Of a DNA stretch of 64,000 bases, positions 8,280 through 19,200 are shown piece by piece. The notes beneath the pieces are model-generated. The model saw nothing but the letters and a program-made list of their open reading frames with translations, was not told where the DNA came from and searched no databases. The stretch is from Mesorhizobium sp. SOD10 (GTDB taxonomy: Bacteria > Pseudomonadota > Alphaproteobacteria > Rhizobiales > Rhizobiaceae): positions 62,001 to 126,000 of the forward strand of contig CCNA01000023.1 of NCBI GenBank assembly GCA_000824805.1, read 5' to 3'. The position numbers and the translations under genes were made by a program. The first letter of the stretch is position 1, and every line of letters begins with the position of its first letter.

Positions 8280-10859
8280 ATGCCGGGGGATTACCCGCCA
8301 CGCGCGGGAACGGCCGTTTCCGGCGGCCATGAGGATTCGAACAAGGCCGGCCCCGCCGCGAGCGGCGGCGGTTTTCGTGCCCGCCTGCGGCTGGGCTCGC
8401 TTCTTGCCACCTCCGCGCTGGCCGGCCCGCTGCTGGCTTTTGCCGCCCATGCCGAGACAGGTCTTCCGGGAAAGGCCGCGGCGCCGGTCGGCACCGTCGA
8501 GGTCATGCAGCTCGCCATGTTCGTCGGCGTCATGGGCGCAGCACTTGTCTCGGCCATCTTCCTGATCCGCGAGCGCACGCGCACCGCCTCGCAGAATGTC
8601 CAGCTCAGGGCCCGCATCGCGGACGTCAACGCGGCGCTGCAGCGTTCCGAGGCGCTGCTCAACCTGCGCGACCAGCGCGTCGTCGTCTGGGCCACGGACA
8701 ACAAGAAACCCGAGCTCATCGGCAGCCTGCCGCTGGACAGCGGCGCGCCCGACGACAGGTCCGCCTTCCTCGCCTTCGGCCGCTGGCTGATGCCGCGTTC
8801 GGCGGCGGCGCTGGAGCACGCGGTCGCGGCGCTGCGCGAACAGGGGAAGGCCTTCGACCTCATCATAGAAACGCAGGCCGGCGTGCCGCTGGAAGTGCAT
8901 GGCCGCAAGAGCGCGGCGCATGTGCTGTTGCGCTTCGTGTCGCTGTCGGAGACGCTGCGCAACCAGGCCAGGCTGAAGATCGAGAACCAGCGGCTCAGCG
9001 CCGACTACGACACCCTGATCGGCCTGCTCGACGCGTTGAAGATGCCGACATGGCTGCGCGGGGCGGACGGGCGATTGCAATGGGTCAACCGCGCCTATGC
9101 CGAAGCGGTGGAGGCCGAAAGCCCGGCCGCGGCCGTGCGCGACGCCAAGGAATTCCTTGGTGGCCAGGCGCGCGAGCAGATTGCCGAGCAGCACAAGACA
9201 CGCCCGGTCTTCGAACAGACGCTTTCCACGGTGATCGAAGGCGACCGACGCATGTTCGCGGTCACCGATTTCGCCGGTGCCGACGGCTCGGCGGGGCTTG
9301 CCTGCGACACCAGCGCCGCCGAGACGATCCGCGCCGAATATGAACGGACCGTGCGCAGCCATGCCGACACGCTCGACCAGTTGAACACCGCGGTGGCGAT
9401 CTTCGACACCGAGGAAAAGCTGCGCTTCTTCAACCAGGCCTTCCAGAAGCTCTGGGGTCTCGATTCGGGCTTCCTGCTCAGCGCTCCTTCCAACACGCTG
9501 CTGCTCGACCGGCTGCGCAGCGAAGGCAGGATCGCCGAGCAGCCGGAATGGCGGCGCTGGAAGGAAAACCTGCTCAGCGCCTACCGCGCCGTCGAATCGC
9601 AGGAGCACTGGTGGCATCTGCCGGACGGCAAGACGATCCGCGTGGTGGCCAACCCGCAGCCGAAAGGCGGCGTCACCTGGGTGTTCGAGAACCTGACCGA
9701 GAAGATGGACCTCGAAAGCCGCTACCAGACCGCCGTGCGGGTACAGGGCGAGACGCTGGACAACCTCGCCGAGGGCGTGGTGGTGTTCGGTCCGGACGGG
9801 CGGCTGCGGCTGTCCAATCCGGCCTTCGTCGCGCTGTGGGGACTGACCGTGGAAGCGGTCAAGCCGAACATCCATGTTTCGGCGATCCGCGACCTGTGCG
9901 ACCAGCGGGCCGCGAACAGCCCGTGGGGCGGCTTCGTCGCCGCGGTCACCGGCTTCGACGACGAGCGCCGCGACCGCCGCGGCCAGATCGAGCTGATGAA
10001 CGGCAACGTGCTGCGCTACGCGGTGATCCACCTGCCCAATGGCCAGGTGATGATCACCTTCGTCGACGTCACCGACACCGTCAATGTCGAACGGGCGCTC
10101 AAGGACAGGAACGAGGCGCTGGAGAAGTCCGACCAGCTGAAGAACGAATTCGTGCAGCACGTATCCTATGAGCTGCGCTCGCCGCTGACCAACATCATCG
10201 GCTTCACCGAGCTTTTGTCGCTGCCCGCGACAGGGCCGCTGACGCCGAAGCAGCGCGAATATGTCGAGCATGTCGGCTCGTCGTCATCGGTGCTGCTCAC
10301 CATCGTCAACGATATCCTCGACCTGGCGACCGTCGATGCCGGCATCATGCAGCTCGACATCTCCGAGATGAACATCGACCGGACGATCGCCGCGGCCGCC
10401 GAGCTGGTCGCCGACCGGCTGGACGAGCATCAAATCAAGCTCGAGATCGACGCGGCGGAGGCGCCGGCGAGCTTCCATGGCGACGAGACCCGCATCCGCC
10501 AGATCCTCTACAATCTGCTCAGCAACGCGGCGAACTATGCGCCGGAGGCGAGCACGATCCGGCTCACCTGCCGCCGGCTGGCCGACGGCGTCGAGTTCTC
10601 GGTGCATGACGATGGCCCGGGCATGCCGCCGGACGTGCTGGAATCGGTCTTCCGCCGCTTCGAGCCGCGCGCCAATGGCGGGCGAAGACGCGGCGCGGGG
10701 CTCGGACTGTCGATCGTCAAGAGCTTCGTCGAACTGCATGGCGGAACCGTGCGCATCGAGACCGGCCGGGACAGGGGCACGACGGTGATCTGCACCTTCC
10801 CGGACAAGCCTTCCGGAATCCCGGATACACCGGCCGGCATCCGCGACGCGGCCGAGTAG
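8280..10859 (+). CDS. divL: DivL: histidine-kinase-like cell-cycle regulator with Tyr at the phospho-acceptor site
   Basis: An 859-residue membrane protein. Hydrophobic segments at about 36-58 and 75-96 are followed by three PAS-like regions (about 260-600), a DHp helix and an HATPase domain (N-box NLLSNAANYA, G1 DDGPGMP, G2 GAGLGLSIV). The DHp motif reads HVSYELRSPL, so Tyr630 occupies the His position. This substitution is the hallmark of Caulobacter DivL, which binds DivK and modulates CckA and hence CtrA phosphorylation rather than acting as an ordinary kinase. The ATG at 8280 follows AGAGGA; an earlier ATG at 8199 lacks such a site. Confidence 0.88.
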   Translation: MPGDYPPRAGTAVSGGHEDSNKAGPAASGGGFRARLRLGSLLATSALAGPLLAFAAHAETGLPGKAAAPVGTVEVMQLAMFVGVMGAALVSAIFLIRERTRTASQNVQLRARIADVNAALQRSEALLNLRDQRVVVWATDNKKPELIGSLPLDSGAPDDRSAFLAFGRWLMPRSAAALEHAVAALREQGKAFDLIIETQAGVPLEVHGRKSAAHVLLRFVSLSETLRNQARLKIENQRLSADYDTLIGLLDALKMPTWLRGADGRLQWVNRAYAEAVEAESPAAAVRDAKEFLGGQAREQIAEQHKTRPVFEQTLSTVIEGDRRMFAVTDFAGADGSAGLACDTSAAETIRAEYERTVRSHADTLDQLNTAVAIFDTEEKLRFFNQAFQKLWGLDSGFLLSAPSNTLLLDRLRSEGRIAEQPEWRRWKENLLSAYRAVESQEHWWHLPDGKTIRVVANPQPKGGVTWVFENLTEKMDLESRYQTAVRVQGETLDNLAEGVVVFGPDGRLRLSNPAFVALWGLTVEAVKPNIHVSAIRDLCDQRAANSPWGGFVAAVTGFDDERRDRRGQIELMNGNVLRYAVIHLPNGQVMITFVDVTDTVNVERALKDRNEALEKSDQLKNEFVQHVSYELRSPLTNIIGFTELLSLPATGPLTPKQREYVEHVGSSSSVLLTIVNDILDLATVDAGIMQLDISEMNIDRTIAAAAELVADRLDEHQIKLEIDAAEAPASFHGDETRIRQILYNLLSNAANYAPEASTIRLTCRRLADGVEFSVHDDGPGMPPDVLESVFRRFEPRANGGRRRGAGLGLSIVKSFVELHGGTVRIETGRDRGTTVICTFPDKPSGIPDTPAGIRDAAE

Positions 10860-10869
10860 CGCGGCCTAT

Positions 10870-12381
10870 ATGACAGGGATGGTGCTGGAGCGTTTTCTCG
10901 CCGACGAGGCGGCAACGGCAAGGCTTGGCGAGGACCTCGCCATGGCATTGCGCGCCGGCGACGCGATCGCGCTCAAAGGCGATCTCGGCGCCGGCAAATC
11001 GACGCTGGCCCGCGCGCTGATCCGGGCGCTTGCCGATGATAACAGCCTCGAAGTGCCGAGCCCGACCTTCACGCTGGTGCAGAGCTACGAGATGCGCGTT
11101 CCGGTGCATCATTTCGACCTCTACCGCCTCTCCGCGCCGGACGAGCTCGACGAGCTCGGCCTCGACGACGCGCTCGGCCAAGGCGCGGCGCTCATCGAAT
11201 GGCCTGAACGCGCCGGAGACCGCCTGCCGGGAACGGCGTTGTGGGTCGAGCTTGCCGAATATGGCGAAGGCCGCGTGGCGCGATTGTCCGGACAGGGACC
11301 GGCCTATGATCGCGCAGCGCGGTCGCTGGCCATGCGCGATTTCCTGGCCACAGCCGGCTGGGGCGACGCCAGCCGCCGCCATTTCGTCGGCGACGCCTCC
11401 CCCCGCTCCTACGAGATCGTCTCGTTGCCTGGCCAAGCGCCGCGCGTGCTGATGAACTCGCCGCGCCTCGTGCTCGGGCCGCCGGTGCGCGACGGCAAGC
11501 CCTATGCGGTGATCGCCCATACGGCGCAATCCGTCAGCGCCTTCGTCGCCATCGACCGGGCGTTGCTCGCGGCCGGCGTCAGCGTGCCGGTGATCCACGC
11601 CCAGGACCTCGACCAGGGCTTTCTGCTCCTCGAACATCTCGGTTCGGAAGGTTTCTTGAGCGGCGACGGCCAGCCTATCGCCAAACGTTACGAGGCGGCG
11701 GCGGAGCTGCTTGCCATGATGCATGGCAAGGCCTGGCCCACGCGCATGGAAGCGGCGCCGGGCGTGGTCCATGACGTGCCGCCCTTCGATCGGGAAGCCA
11801 TGCTGATCGAGGCCGACCTTTTGGTCGACTGGTATGTGCCGATGATCACCGGCAAGCCGGCAAGCGATGAATTGCGGGCCGGCTACCATAAGGAATGGAA
11901 CGCCGTGCTCGACCGGCTCGCGGGCCGTGAATACACGCTGATGCTGCGCGATTTCCATTCGCCCAACATCATCTGGCGCGCGGAGCGTTACGGCCTCGAC
12001 CGGCTCGGCATCGTCGACGTCCAGGACGCGCTGATCGGGCCGGCGGCCTATGACGTCGCCTCTCTAGCCATGGATGCGCGTGTCACCGTCCCGCCGGAGA
12101 TCGAGCGGCGGACGGTCGCTGCCTATGTCGAGGCCAGGCGCGACGCCGGCGCTTTCGACGAGGCCGGTTTCGCCGAGGCCTATGCGATCATGGCCGCGCA
12201 GCGCAATTCGAAGATCCTCGGCATCTTCGTGCGGCTCGAAAAGCGCGACGGCAAGCCTTACTATCTGAAGCACCTGCCGCGCATCCGCGACTATCTGAGG
12301 CGGGCGCTGGCGCATCCGGCGCTTGCCAGCCTGAAGGAACTCTACATGGCCCACGGCCTGCTCGAGGAACGGGCTCCATGA
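10870..12381 (+). CDS. TsaE-AmgK fusion: tRNA t6A ATPase domain plus amino-sugar kinase domain
   Basis: A 503-residue two-domain protein. Residues about 1-150 are TsaE (YjeE): Walker A GDLGAGKST at 38-46, PSPTFTLVQSY and HFDLYRL, the ATPase needed for threonylcarbamoyl-A37 tRNA modification. Residues about 165-500 form an aminoglycoside-phosphotransferase-type kinase with catalytic-loop LRDFHSPNIIW and metal motif IVDVQDA, resembling AmgK, the MurNAc/GlcNAc anomeric kinase. MurU overlaps the stop codon by four bases, supporting the AmgK assignment. Such fusions are known in Rhizobiales. It starts 10 bp after divL. Confidence 0.9.
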   Translation: MTGMVLERFLADEAATARLGEDLAMALRAGDAIALKGDLGAGKSTLARALIRALADDNSLEVPSPTFTLVQSYEMRVPVHHFDLYRLSAPDELDELGLDDALGQGAALIEWPERAGDRLPGTALWVELAEYGEGRVARLSGQGPAYDRAARSLAMRDFLATAGWGDASRRHFVGDASPRSYEIVSLPGQAPRVLMNSPRLVLGPPVRDGKPYAVIAHTAQSVSAFVAIDRALLAAGVSVPVIHAQDLDQGFLLLEHLGSEGFLSGDGQPIAKRYEAAAELLAMMHGKAWPTRMEAAPGVVHDVPPFDREAMLIEADLLVDWYVPMITGKPASDELRAGYHKEWNAVLDRLAGREYTLMLRDFHSPNIIWRAERYGLDRLGIVDVQDALIGPAAYDVASLAMDARVTVPPEIERRTVAAYVEARRDAGAFDEAGFAEAYAIMAAQRNSKILGIFVRLEKRDGKPYYLKHLPRIRDYLRRALAHPALASLKELYMAHGLLEERAP

Positions 12382-13115
12382 AGCCCCCAACCATGACGCC
12401 GAAGACCGCGATGGTGCTGGCGGCCGGACTCGGCAAACGCATGCGGCCGATCACCGACACGATGCCGAAGCCGCTGGTGAAAATCGCCGGCAAGACCCTG
12501 CTCGACTGGGGGCTGGACAGCCTGGAGGCCGCCGGAATCGCCAAGGCCGTCGTCAACGTGCACTATTTGCCCGAGCAGATCGTCGCTCATGTCGCCCATA
12601 GGCGTGCACCGAAGATCGTCATTTCCGACGAGCGCGAGGCGCTGCTGGAATCGGCGGGCGGCATCGTCAAGGCGTTGCCGCTTCTGGGTAGCGAGCCTTT
12701 CTACATCATCAACGCCGATACGTTCTGGATCGACAAAGGCGAGCCCAGCCTCGAGCGTCTTGCCCTTGCATGGGACGCCGCCAGAATGGATATTCTGCTG
12801 ATGCTCACCGATCTCGACTCAGCCACCGGGCACTGCGTCGGCACCGATTTCCTGGTTGCATCCGACGGCGCGCTCACGCGCTCGAAAGGCAACCCGGCAG
12901 GCCTGATCTATGCCGGCGCGGCGATCGTCCATCCGCGCATCTTCAAGAACGCGCCCACCGGCTCGCATTCGCTCAATGTCTATTTCGACAAGGCGATCGC
13001 CGCAGGGCGCCTGTTCGGCATGAGGATGCATGGACGCTGGATCACCGTCGGCACGCCGGACGCCATTCCCGCCGCCGAGGCGGCGGTTGCCGGCGCGCTC
13101 GCGAAAGCGGTATGA
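12378..13115 (+). CDS. murU: N-acetylmuramate alpha-1-phosphate uridylyltransferase (MurU-type nucleotidyltransferase)
   Basis: A 245-residue sugar-1-phosphate nucleotidyltransferase with the signature AMVLAAGLGKRMRPIT near residue 11, MPKPLVKI, the metal-binding Asp in INADTFW and a C-terminal GRWITVGTPDA block. It overlaps the AmgK-domain gene by ATGA. In Pseudomonas and relatives AmgK makes MurNAc-1-P and MurU makes UDP-MurNAc in a peptidoglycan-recycling route that bypasses de novo synthesis; the pairing argues for the same role here. A glucose- or mannose-1-P activity cannot be excluded from sequence alone. Confidence 0.85.
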   Translation: MKPPTMTPKTAMVLAAGLGKRMRPITDTMPKPLVKIAGKTLLDWGLDSLEAAGIAKAVVNVHYLPEQIVAHVAHRRAPKIVISDEREALLESAGGIVKALPLLGSEPFYIINADTFWIDKGEPSLERLALAWDAARMDILLMLTDLDSATGHCVGTDFLVASDGALTRSKGNPAGLIYAGAAIVHPRIFKNAPTGSHSLNVYFDKAIAAGRLFGMRMHGRWITVGTPDAIPAAEAAVAGALAKAV

Positions 13116-16100
13116 GCGGCGCGCGCCGCGTCTTTTCCATCCCGCCCGGAGCGCCGTTCCTGCCGACGCTGGCCGGAGCGTTGCTCGACGGGCGACTGAT
13201 CCCCGGCTTCCGCTTCGATGGCGAGCCGCTGGCGCTGGCCGACGTCACCATCTATGTGCCGACACGCCGCGCCGCGCGGGCACTGCGCGGCGCCTTCGTA
13301 GAGATTCTCGGAAAACGATCAGCCATCCTGCCGACGGTGCGGCCGCTCGGCGAATTCGACGAAGACGAGGCGGCCTTCGACGCCGAGGCGGCGCCGGCGA
13401 TAGACCTCGCGCCGCCGATCGCCGCGCAGGAGCGGCTGTTGTTGCTGGCGCCGCTGGTGCGCGCCTGGAAGGAAAGCCTGCCGGACCATGTCAGGGCCCG
13501 GTTCAACGAGGAATTCGTCGTGCCGACCTCGGCCGCGGACGCCATCTGGCTGGCGCGCGACCTTGCCCGGCTGATGGACGAGATCGAGACCGAAGGCACG
13601 GACTGGGCGAAGCTCGCGACGCTTGTCACCGGCAACCTTGCCGGCTGGTGGCAGGTGACGCTCGATTTCCTCGGCATCGTTACCGACAATTGGCCGGAAC
13701 TGCTCAAGGAGCGCAACCGCTCCAATCCCGCCGCGCATCGCAGCGCGCTGATCCGCCTGGAAGCGGCGAGGCTGAAGCGCAATCCGCCGGCCGGTCCGGT
13801 GATCGCCGCCGGTTCGACAGGCTCCATTCCCGCCACGGCGGAACTGCTTGCCGTGATCGCCGGCCTGCCCAATGGGGCCGTCGTGCTGCCCGGGCTCGAT
13901 CGCGAGATGGACGATGCATCCTTCGCGGCGATCACGGCGCCCGGCGCGCGTCCGGCAACGCTCGGCCACCCGCAATACGGCCTCGCCAAGCTGATCGGCG
14001 GCATCGGCATTCCGCGCCGCGATGTAGAGGACGTGATCGCCGCGCCGCCGCCGCTGGCGTTGCGTGCGGCCCTTGTCGGCGAGGCGCTGCGGCCGGCCGA
14101 AACCACTGAATACTGGACCGAGACACGGCCGCGCTTCACGACAGACGATGTCGAACAGGCGCTTGCCGGCGTGACGCTGGTGGAGGCGGCGAATGAACGC
14201 GACGAGGCGGCGGCTATCGCCATCGCGCTGAAGCGCGCCGTGGAGGCTCCGGGCAAACGCGCGGCGCTCGTCACCGGCGACCGCGCGCTGGCGCGGCGGG
14301 TTTCGGCGGAACTTCTGCGTTTCGGCGTCGTTGCCGACGATTCCGGCGGCGCGCCGCTCATCAACACGCCGGCGGCCAGCCTGCTCAGGCTGGCGCTGAG
14401 CGCCGCGTTTCGGCCCGGCGATCCGGTCGGCCTGCTTGCCTTGCTCAAGCATCCGCTGCTTGGGCTCGGCCTCGAACGCCGAAACGTGCGCAAGGCGGCC
14501 GAACTCGTCGAGCTGGTGGCGCTGCGCGGCGGCACCGGCCGGCCCGATGTCGCATCGCTCGGCGCGCTTTTCGAGACTCGGCTGGCGGAGCTGAGCGGTG
14601 ATATCCGCCAGCCCTTCTGGTTTTCGCGTCTCACCGTGCGCGGCATCGAGCAGGCGCACGGCATGCTTAGCCGCCTTACCAAAGCCCTTTCGCCGCTCAC
14701 TGCGATGCGCGATGAGAAGGACGTCGACATTGCCACGTTGACCAGCGCGAGCGTCGTTGCGCTGGAGGATCTGGGCCGAGCGGCGGACGGCAGCCTGGCC
14801 GAGCTCTATGCCGGCGACGCCGGCGAAAAGCTCGCCGAACTGCTGCGCGGACTGGTGGCGGCGTCCTCGCCCTTCACCTTCGCCGCTTCGGAGTGGCCGG
14901 ACGTGATGGAGGCGCTGATCGCGCCCGAGACGGTGAAGCCGGCGCAAGGCACCGACCGCAACATCGCCATCTGGGGCGCGCTGGAAGCCCGATTGCAGAA
15001 TGTCGACACGCTGGTCATCGGCGGGCTGAATGAAGGTGTGTGGCCGCGCAAGCCCGAGAGCGACCGCTTCATGTCGCGGCTGATGAAGACAGGCATCGAC
15101 CTCGAACCGCCGGAGCGGCGCATCGGCCTTGCCGCGCATGATTTCCAGATGGCGATGGGCGCGGCGCAAGTGGTGCTGACACGGTCAGCGCGCTCGGGCG
15201 ACGCGCCGGCGGTGCCGTCGCGCTGGCTGCAGCGCATCCTGACCTTCATCGGCAAGGAACCGGCGGCAGCGCTTCGCGGGCGCGGCGACGCGCTGCTTGC
15301 CTGGGCGCGCGCGCTCGATGCCGGCGAGAAGAAGGATTTTGCCTCTCGCCCGCAGCCGAAGCCGCCGCTCAGCATGCGTCCGCAGCATTTCTCGGTCACC
15401 GAGATCGAGACTTTGCGCCGCGACCCCTATGCGGTCTATGCGCGGCGCATCCTCGGCCTGATGCCGCTCGAGCCGCTGATCCGCGATCCGGGCGCTGCCG
15501 AACGCGGCACGCTGTTTCACGAGATCCTGCATTTGTTTTCGCGGCGGATCGAGGATCCAAGAGCGCCGAACGCCTTGGCCAGCCTCATCGAAGCCGGCCG
15601 TCTCTGCTTTGCCGAGGCAAAGCTTCCGCCGGATATCGAGGCCATCTGGTGGCCGCGTTTCGAAAAGCTGGCCGAAAACATCATCGAGTGGGAGCATACC
15701 CGCGCCGATGCCGTCACGAAGCGCTATGCCGAGGAGCGCGCCGAAAAGACGGTGGTGGGCCGCACCGGCGTGACGTTGTCCGGCTATGCCGACCGCGTCG
15801 ACCTGCTGGCCGGCGGCATGGCCGACATTCTCGACTACAAGACCGGCTCCTCGCCTTCGAAAGCGCAGGCACACACGCTGCTGTCGCCGCAGTTGGCTTT
15901 GGAAGGCGCATTGCTCAGGCGCGGCGCTTTCAGGGAGCTGGGCATCCGCGAGCCCTCGCAGCTTGCCTTCGTGCGGCTGAAGCCGAATGGCGAGGTATTC
16001 GAGGAATCGATCCTCGAATATAACCGCAAGCCGCGCACCGCCAATGACCTGTCCGAGGAAGCCTGGGCGCGGCTGGAGCGGCTGCTTTTCCATTATGCCG

Positions 16101-16231
16101 ATCCGACCACCGGCTATCTGTCGCGCGCGCTGCCGTTCCGCGAAGGCGAAGCCGACGGCGACTACGATCATCTGGCGCGTGTGCTGGAATGGTCGGCCGG
16201 CGGCGCCAGCGAAGACGAGGCGGAAGGATGA
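13112..16231 (+). CDS. addB: Double-strand break repair protein AddB (alphaproteobacterial type)
   Basis: A 1039-residue AddB subunit of the AddAB helicase-nuclease that processes DNA double-strand ends for RecA. The N-terminal region is a degenerate helicase domain (TIYVPTRRAARALR near 45-58). The C-terminal RecB-family nuclease has His803 in GTLFHEILH and D908-Y-K910 in LDYKTG. Cys residues for the Bacillus-type iron-sulphur staple are not evident. It overlaps murU and addA by ATGA on both sides. Confidence 0.93.
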   Translation: MSGARRVFSIPPGAPFLPTLAGALLDGRLIPGFRFDGEPLALADVTIYVPTRRAARALRGAFVEILGKRSAILPTVRPLGEFDEDEAAFDAEAAPAIDLAPPIAAQERLLLLAPLVRAWKESLPDHVRARFNEEFVVPTSAADAIWLARDLARLMDEIETEGTDWAKLATLVTGNLAGWWQVTLDFLGIVTDNWPELLKERNRSNPAAHRSALIRLEAARLKRNPPAGPVIAAGSTGSIPATAELLAVIAGLPNGAVVLPGLDREMDDASFAAITAPGARPATLGHPQYGLAKLIGGIGIPRRDVEDVIAAPPPLALRAALVGEALRPAETTEYWTETRPRFTTDDVEQALAGVTLVEAANERDEAAAIAIALKRAVEAPGKRAALVTGDRALARRVSAELLRFGVVADDSGGAPLINTPAASLLRLALSAAFRPGDPVGLLALLKHPLLGLGLERRNVRKAAELVELVALRGGTGRPDVASLGALFETRLAELSGDIRQPFWFSRLTVRGIEQAHGMLSRLTKALSPLTAMRDEKDVDIATLTSASVVALEDLGRAADGSLAELYAGDAGEKLAELLRGLVAASSPFTFAASEWPDVMEALIAPETVKPAQGTDRNIAIWGALEARLQNVDTLVIGGLNEGVWPRKPESDRFMSRLMKTGIDLEPPERRIGLAAHDFQMAMGAAQVVLTRSARSGDAPAVPSRWLQRILTFIGKEPAAALRGRGDALLAWARALDAGEKKDFASRPQPKPPLSMRPQHFSVTEIETLRRDPYAVYARRILGLMPLEPLIRDPGAAERGTLFHEILHLFSRRIEDPRAPNALASLIEAGRLCFAEAKLPPDIEAIWWPRFEKLAENIIEWEHTRADAVTKRYAEERAEKTVVGRTGVTLSGYADRVDLLAGGMADILDYKTGSSPSKAQAHTLLSPQLALEGALLRRGAFRELGIREPSQLAFVRLKPNGEVFEESILEYNRKPRTANDLSEEAWARLERLLFHYADPTTGYLSRALPFREGEADGDYDHLARVLEWSAGGASEDEAEG

Positions 16232-19200
16232 AATATCCGATCCCCGCCGATACCGTCGCCAGCCAGGCGCGCGCTTCAGACCCCGCCTATTCCGCCTGGG
16301 TGTCGGCCAATGCCGGCTCGGGCAAGACGCATGTCCTGGCGCAGCGAGTCATCCGGCTCCTGCTCAACGGCACCGATCCGTCGAAGATCCTGTGCCTCAC
16401 CTATACGCGTGCGGCCGCCGCCAACATGTCGAACCGCGTGTTCTCGACCCTGTCGGAATGGACGGCGCTGCCCGATGCGGAGCTGGCGGTCAGGATCGCG
16501 GCGCTGGACGGCCGCGGCGCCGACCGCGACATGATGCGGCGCGCGCGCCGGCTGTTCGCCGAGGCGCTCGAAACGCCGGGTGGGCTGAAGATCCAGACCA
16601 TCCACGCCTTCTGCGAATCGGTGCTGCACCAGTTCCCGCTCGAAGCCAACATCCCGGCGCATTTCGAGATGCTCGATCCGCAGATGGAGGCCTCGCTGTT
16701 TGGCGAGGCCCGCCGCGACATGATCTCAGGCGCGGGCGCCGGCGTCGAAGGGCTGGCGAAAGCCTTTGCCACCGTGCTGGAGCGCGGCGGCGAGTTCGGG
16801 CTCGATACGCTGCTTGCAGAGATCGTCGGCAAGCGCGACGAATTGCGCGATTTCATCGCCAAGGTCGGCAAGGGTCGGGACTTCCGGCCGCTGTTCGCCG
16901 AATTCGGCTTCAGATCCGGACAGACGGCCGAGGGCATCGCCGCTTCGCTCTGGCCGCTGCCTGGCTTCGCCCCCGGCCAGTTCGCCGAATTCGCACAGGC
17001 CGCCGAAGCCGCCGACGCGCGGCAGGTGCTGAACAATGTCATGCCTTACGCGCGAGGGGCATTCGCCGAAGCCGACCCGATCCGCCGGCTGCGGCTCCTG
17101 GCAAAGGCCTTTCTCAAGGCCGACGGCGATCCTTACGAACCGCCCAAGATCTTCAAGAAGACGCTGGTCGACCGGCTGCCGGACCTGGCCGATCGCTACA
17201 TCGCCGCGGCCAAGGCGATCCTCGAAGTAACCGACCGGCTGGCGCTGTTCCGCACGCTGGAAGGGACAGCGGCGGCGCTCACGGTCGCTGGCTGGCTGAT
17301 CGCGCGCTACGAGCAGCTGAAGCGCGGGCGGGGCTTCCTCGACTTCAATGACCTCATCACCCGCACCGTCAGCCTCTTGTCACGGCCCGATGCCGGGCCA
17401 TGGGTGCAGTTCAAGCTCGACCAGGGCATCGATCATATCCTGCTCGACGAGGCGCAGGACACCAGCCCCGACCAGTGGGAGGTGGTGAAGAAGCTGACGG
17501 AAGAGTTCTTCGCCGGGCTCGGCCAGCGCGAGGCGGTCACGCGCACGATCTTCGCCGTGGGCGACGAGAAGCAGTCGATCTATTCCTTTCAGGGAGCAGC
17601 GCCGGACTCCTTCGCCGAAAGCCGGCTGTTGTTCGCCAGGCGCGTGCGCGACGCCGAAGCCGCTTTCGCCAATCTCAAGCTCACCTGGTCGTTCCGGTCG
17701 AGCGACGACGTGCTGGCCGCGGTCGACCGCGTCTTTGCCGAACCTGGGGTGCGGCGCGGCATCAGCCACGACCCCGATCCGCTGAGCCACAAGGCGATCC
17801 GCAATGACGCGCCGGGCTATGTCGAGGTGTGGCCTTCGGTCGGCGCAGAAATGGTCGAGGAGCCCGACGACTGGACCTTGCCGGTCAACCACGCCAGCGC
17901 GCCCGCGGTGCGCGTCGCCGAGCATGTGGCCACGACGATCCAGACCTGGCTGCGAAATGGCGAGGTGGTCGAAGGCAAGGGCAGGAAGCTCGCCGCCGGC
18001 GACATCCTGGTGCTGGTGCGCAAGCGCGACCGCTTCGTCCATGCGTTGTCGCGCAGCCTGAAGAACCGGCAAATCCCGGTCGCTGGCGCCGACCGGCTGA
18101 GCCTGCCCGGCCATATCGCCGTGCAGGACCTGATCGCGCTCGGGCATTTCCTGATCCAGCCGGAGGACGATCTTTCGCTTGCCGCCGTGTTGCGCAGCCC
18201 GATCTTCGAGGTCTCCGAGGACACGTTGCTGACGCTTGCCGGCCAAAGGCCGAAAGGCCAATCGCTGATTGCCTCGCTCAGGCACCAGGCGGCCGAGGAT
18301 GTGAGCCTCGCCGCTGTCGTTAGCCGGCTAGACAGTTGGGCGACCGAAGTGGCGTTCAAGCCGGTGTTCGAATTCTACGCAGCGGTGCTGGCGCGCGACG
18401 GGCTGCGCCGCAAGATGACGGCGCGGCTGGGACCCGAAGCCGGCGACATCCTCGACGAATTCCTGAGCTTTTGCCTGGCCGAGGAGCGCACCGGACTGCC
18501 GGGGCTGGAATCCTTCCTGTCGACGCTCGAAAATGCCGGCCCCGAGATCAAGCGCGAAATGGACCAGACGCGCGACGAGGTGCGGGTCATGACCGTACAC
18601 GCCGCCAAGGGCCTCGAAGCCCCGGTCGTCTTCCTGGTCGATGGCGGCTCGGCGCCGTTCAGCGACCAGCATCTGCCGCGGCTGATGCCGTTCGAGAGCT
18701 CGGGGACACAATGGAAGGGCAAGGGCTATTTGTGGCGCTCGGCCAGCGATGTCGCCAACGGCGTCTCGAAGGCGGCATCGATCCGAGCCCGCGAACTGGC
18801 GGATGACGAGTACCGGCGGCTGCTCTATGTCGGTATGACGCGCGCGGAGGACCGCCTGATCGTCTGCGGCTATCACGGCAAGCGTCAGCCCAGCACCGGC
18901 ACGTGGCATTCGATCGTCAGCCGGGCGCTGCTGGGTGCGCCTGAAAGTTCGGAGCGGCGGCATCCGGCGACGGCGGACGTTGCCGTACATCGCTTCCACA
19001 TGACCAAATTGCCGCCGGTGGCGCTGACCGGCGTCGACGAGACCGGCCCGTTCGAGCACACGGCACCGCTGCCTGAAACCCTGTTCCGGCCGCTGCCGCC
19101 TGACGAGGAGCTGCCGCGGCCGCTTTCGCCTTCCGGCGCCTCGGCCTTGATCGATGAGGCTAAAGAAGTTGTGCCCGACACGCGCTCGCCGGTGCTCGAT

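Noticed and set aside
8256..10271. A 671-codon minus-strand frame opposite divL
   Set aside because: It is entirely antisense to divL, whose motifs are unambiguous.
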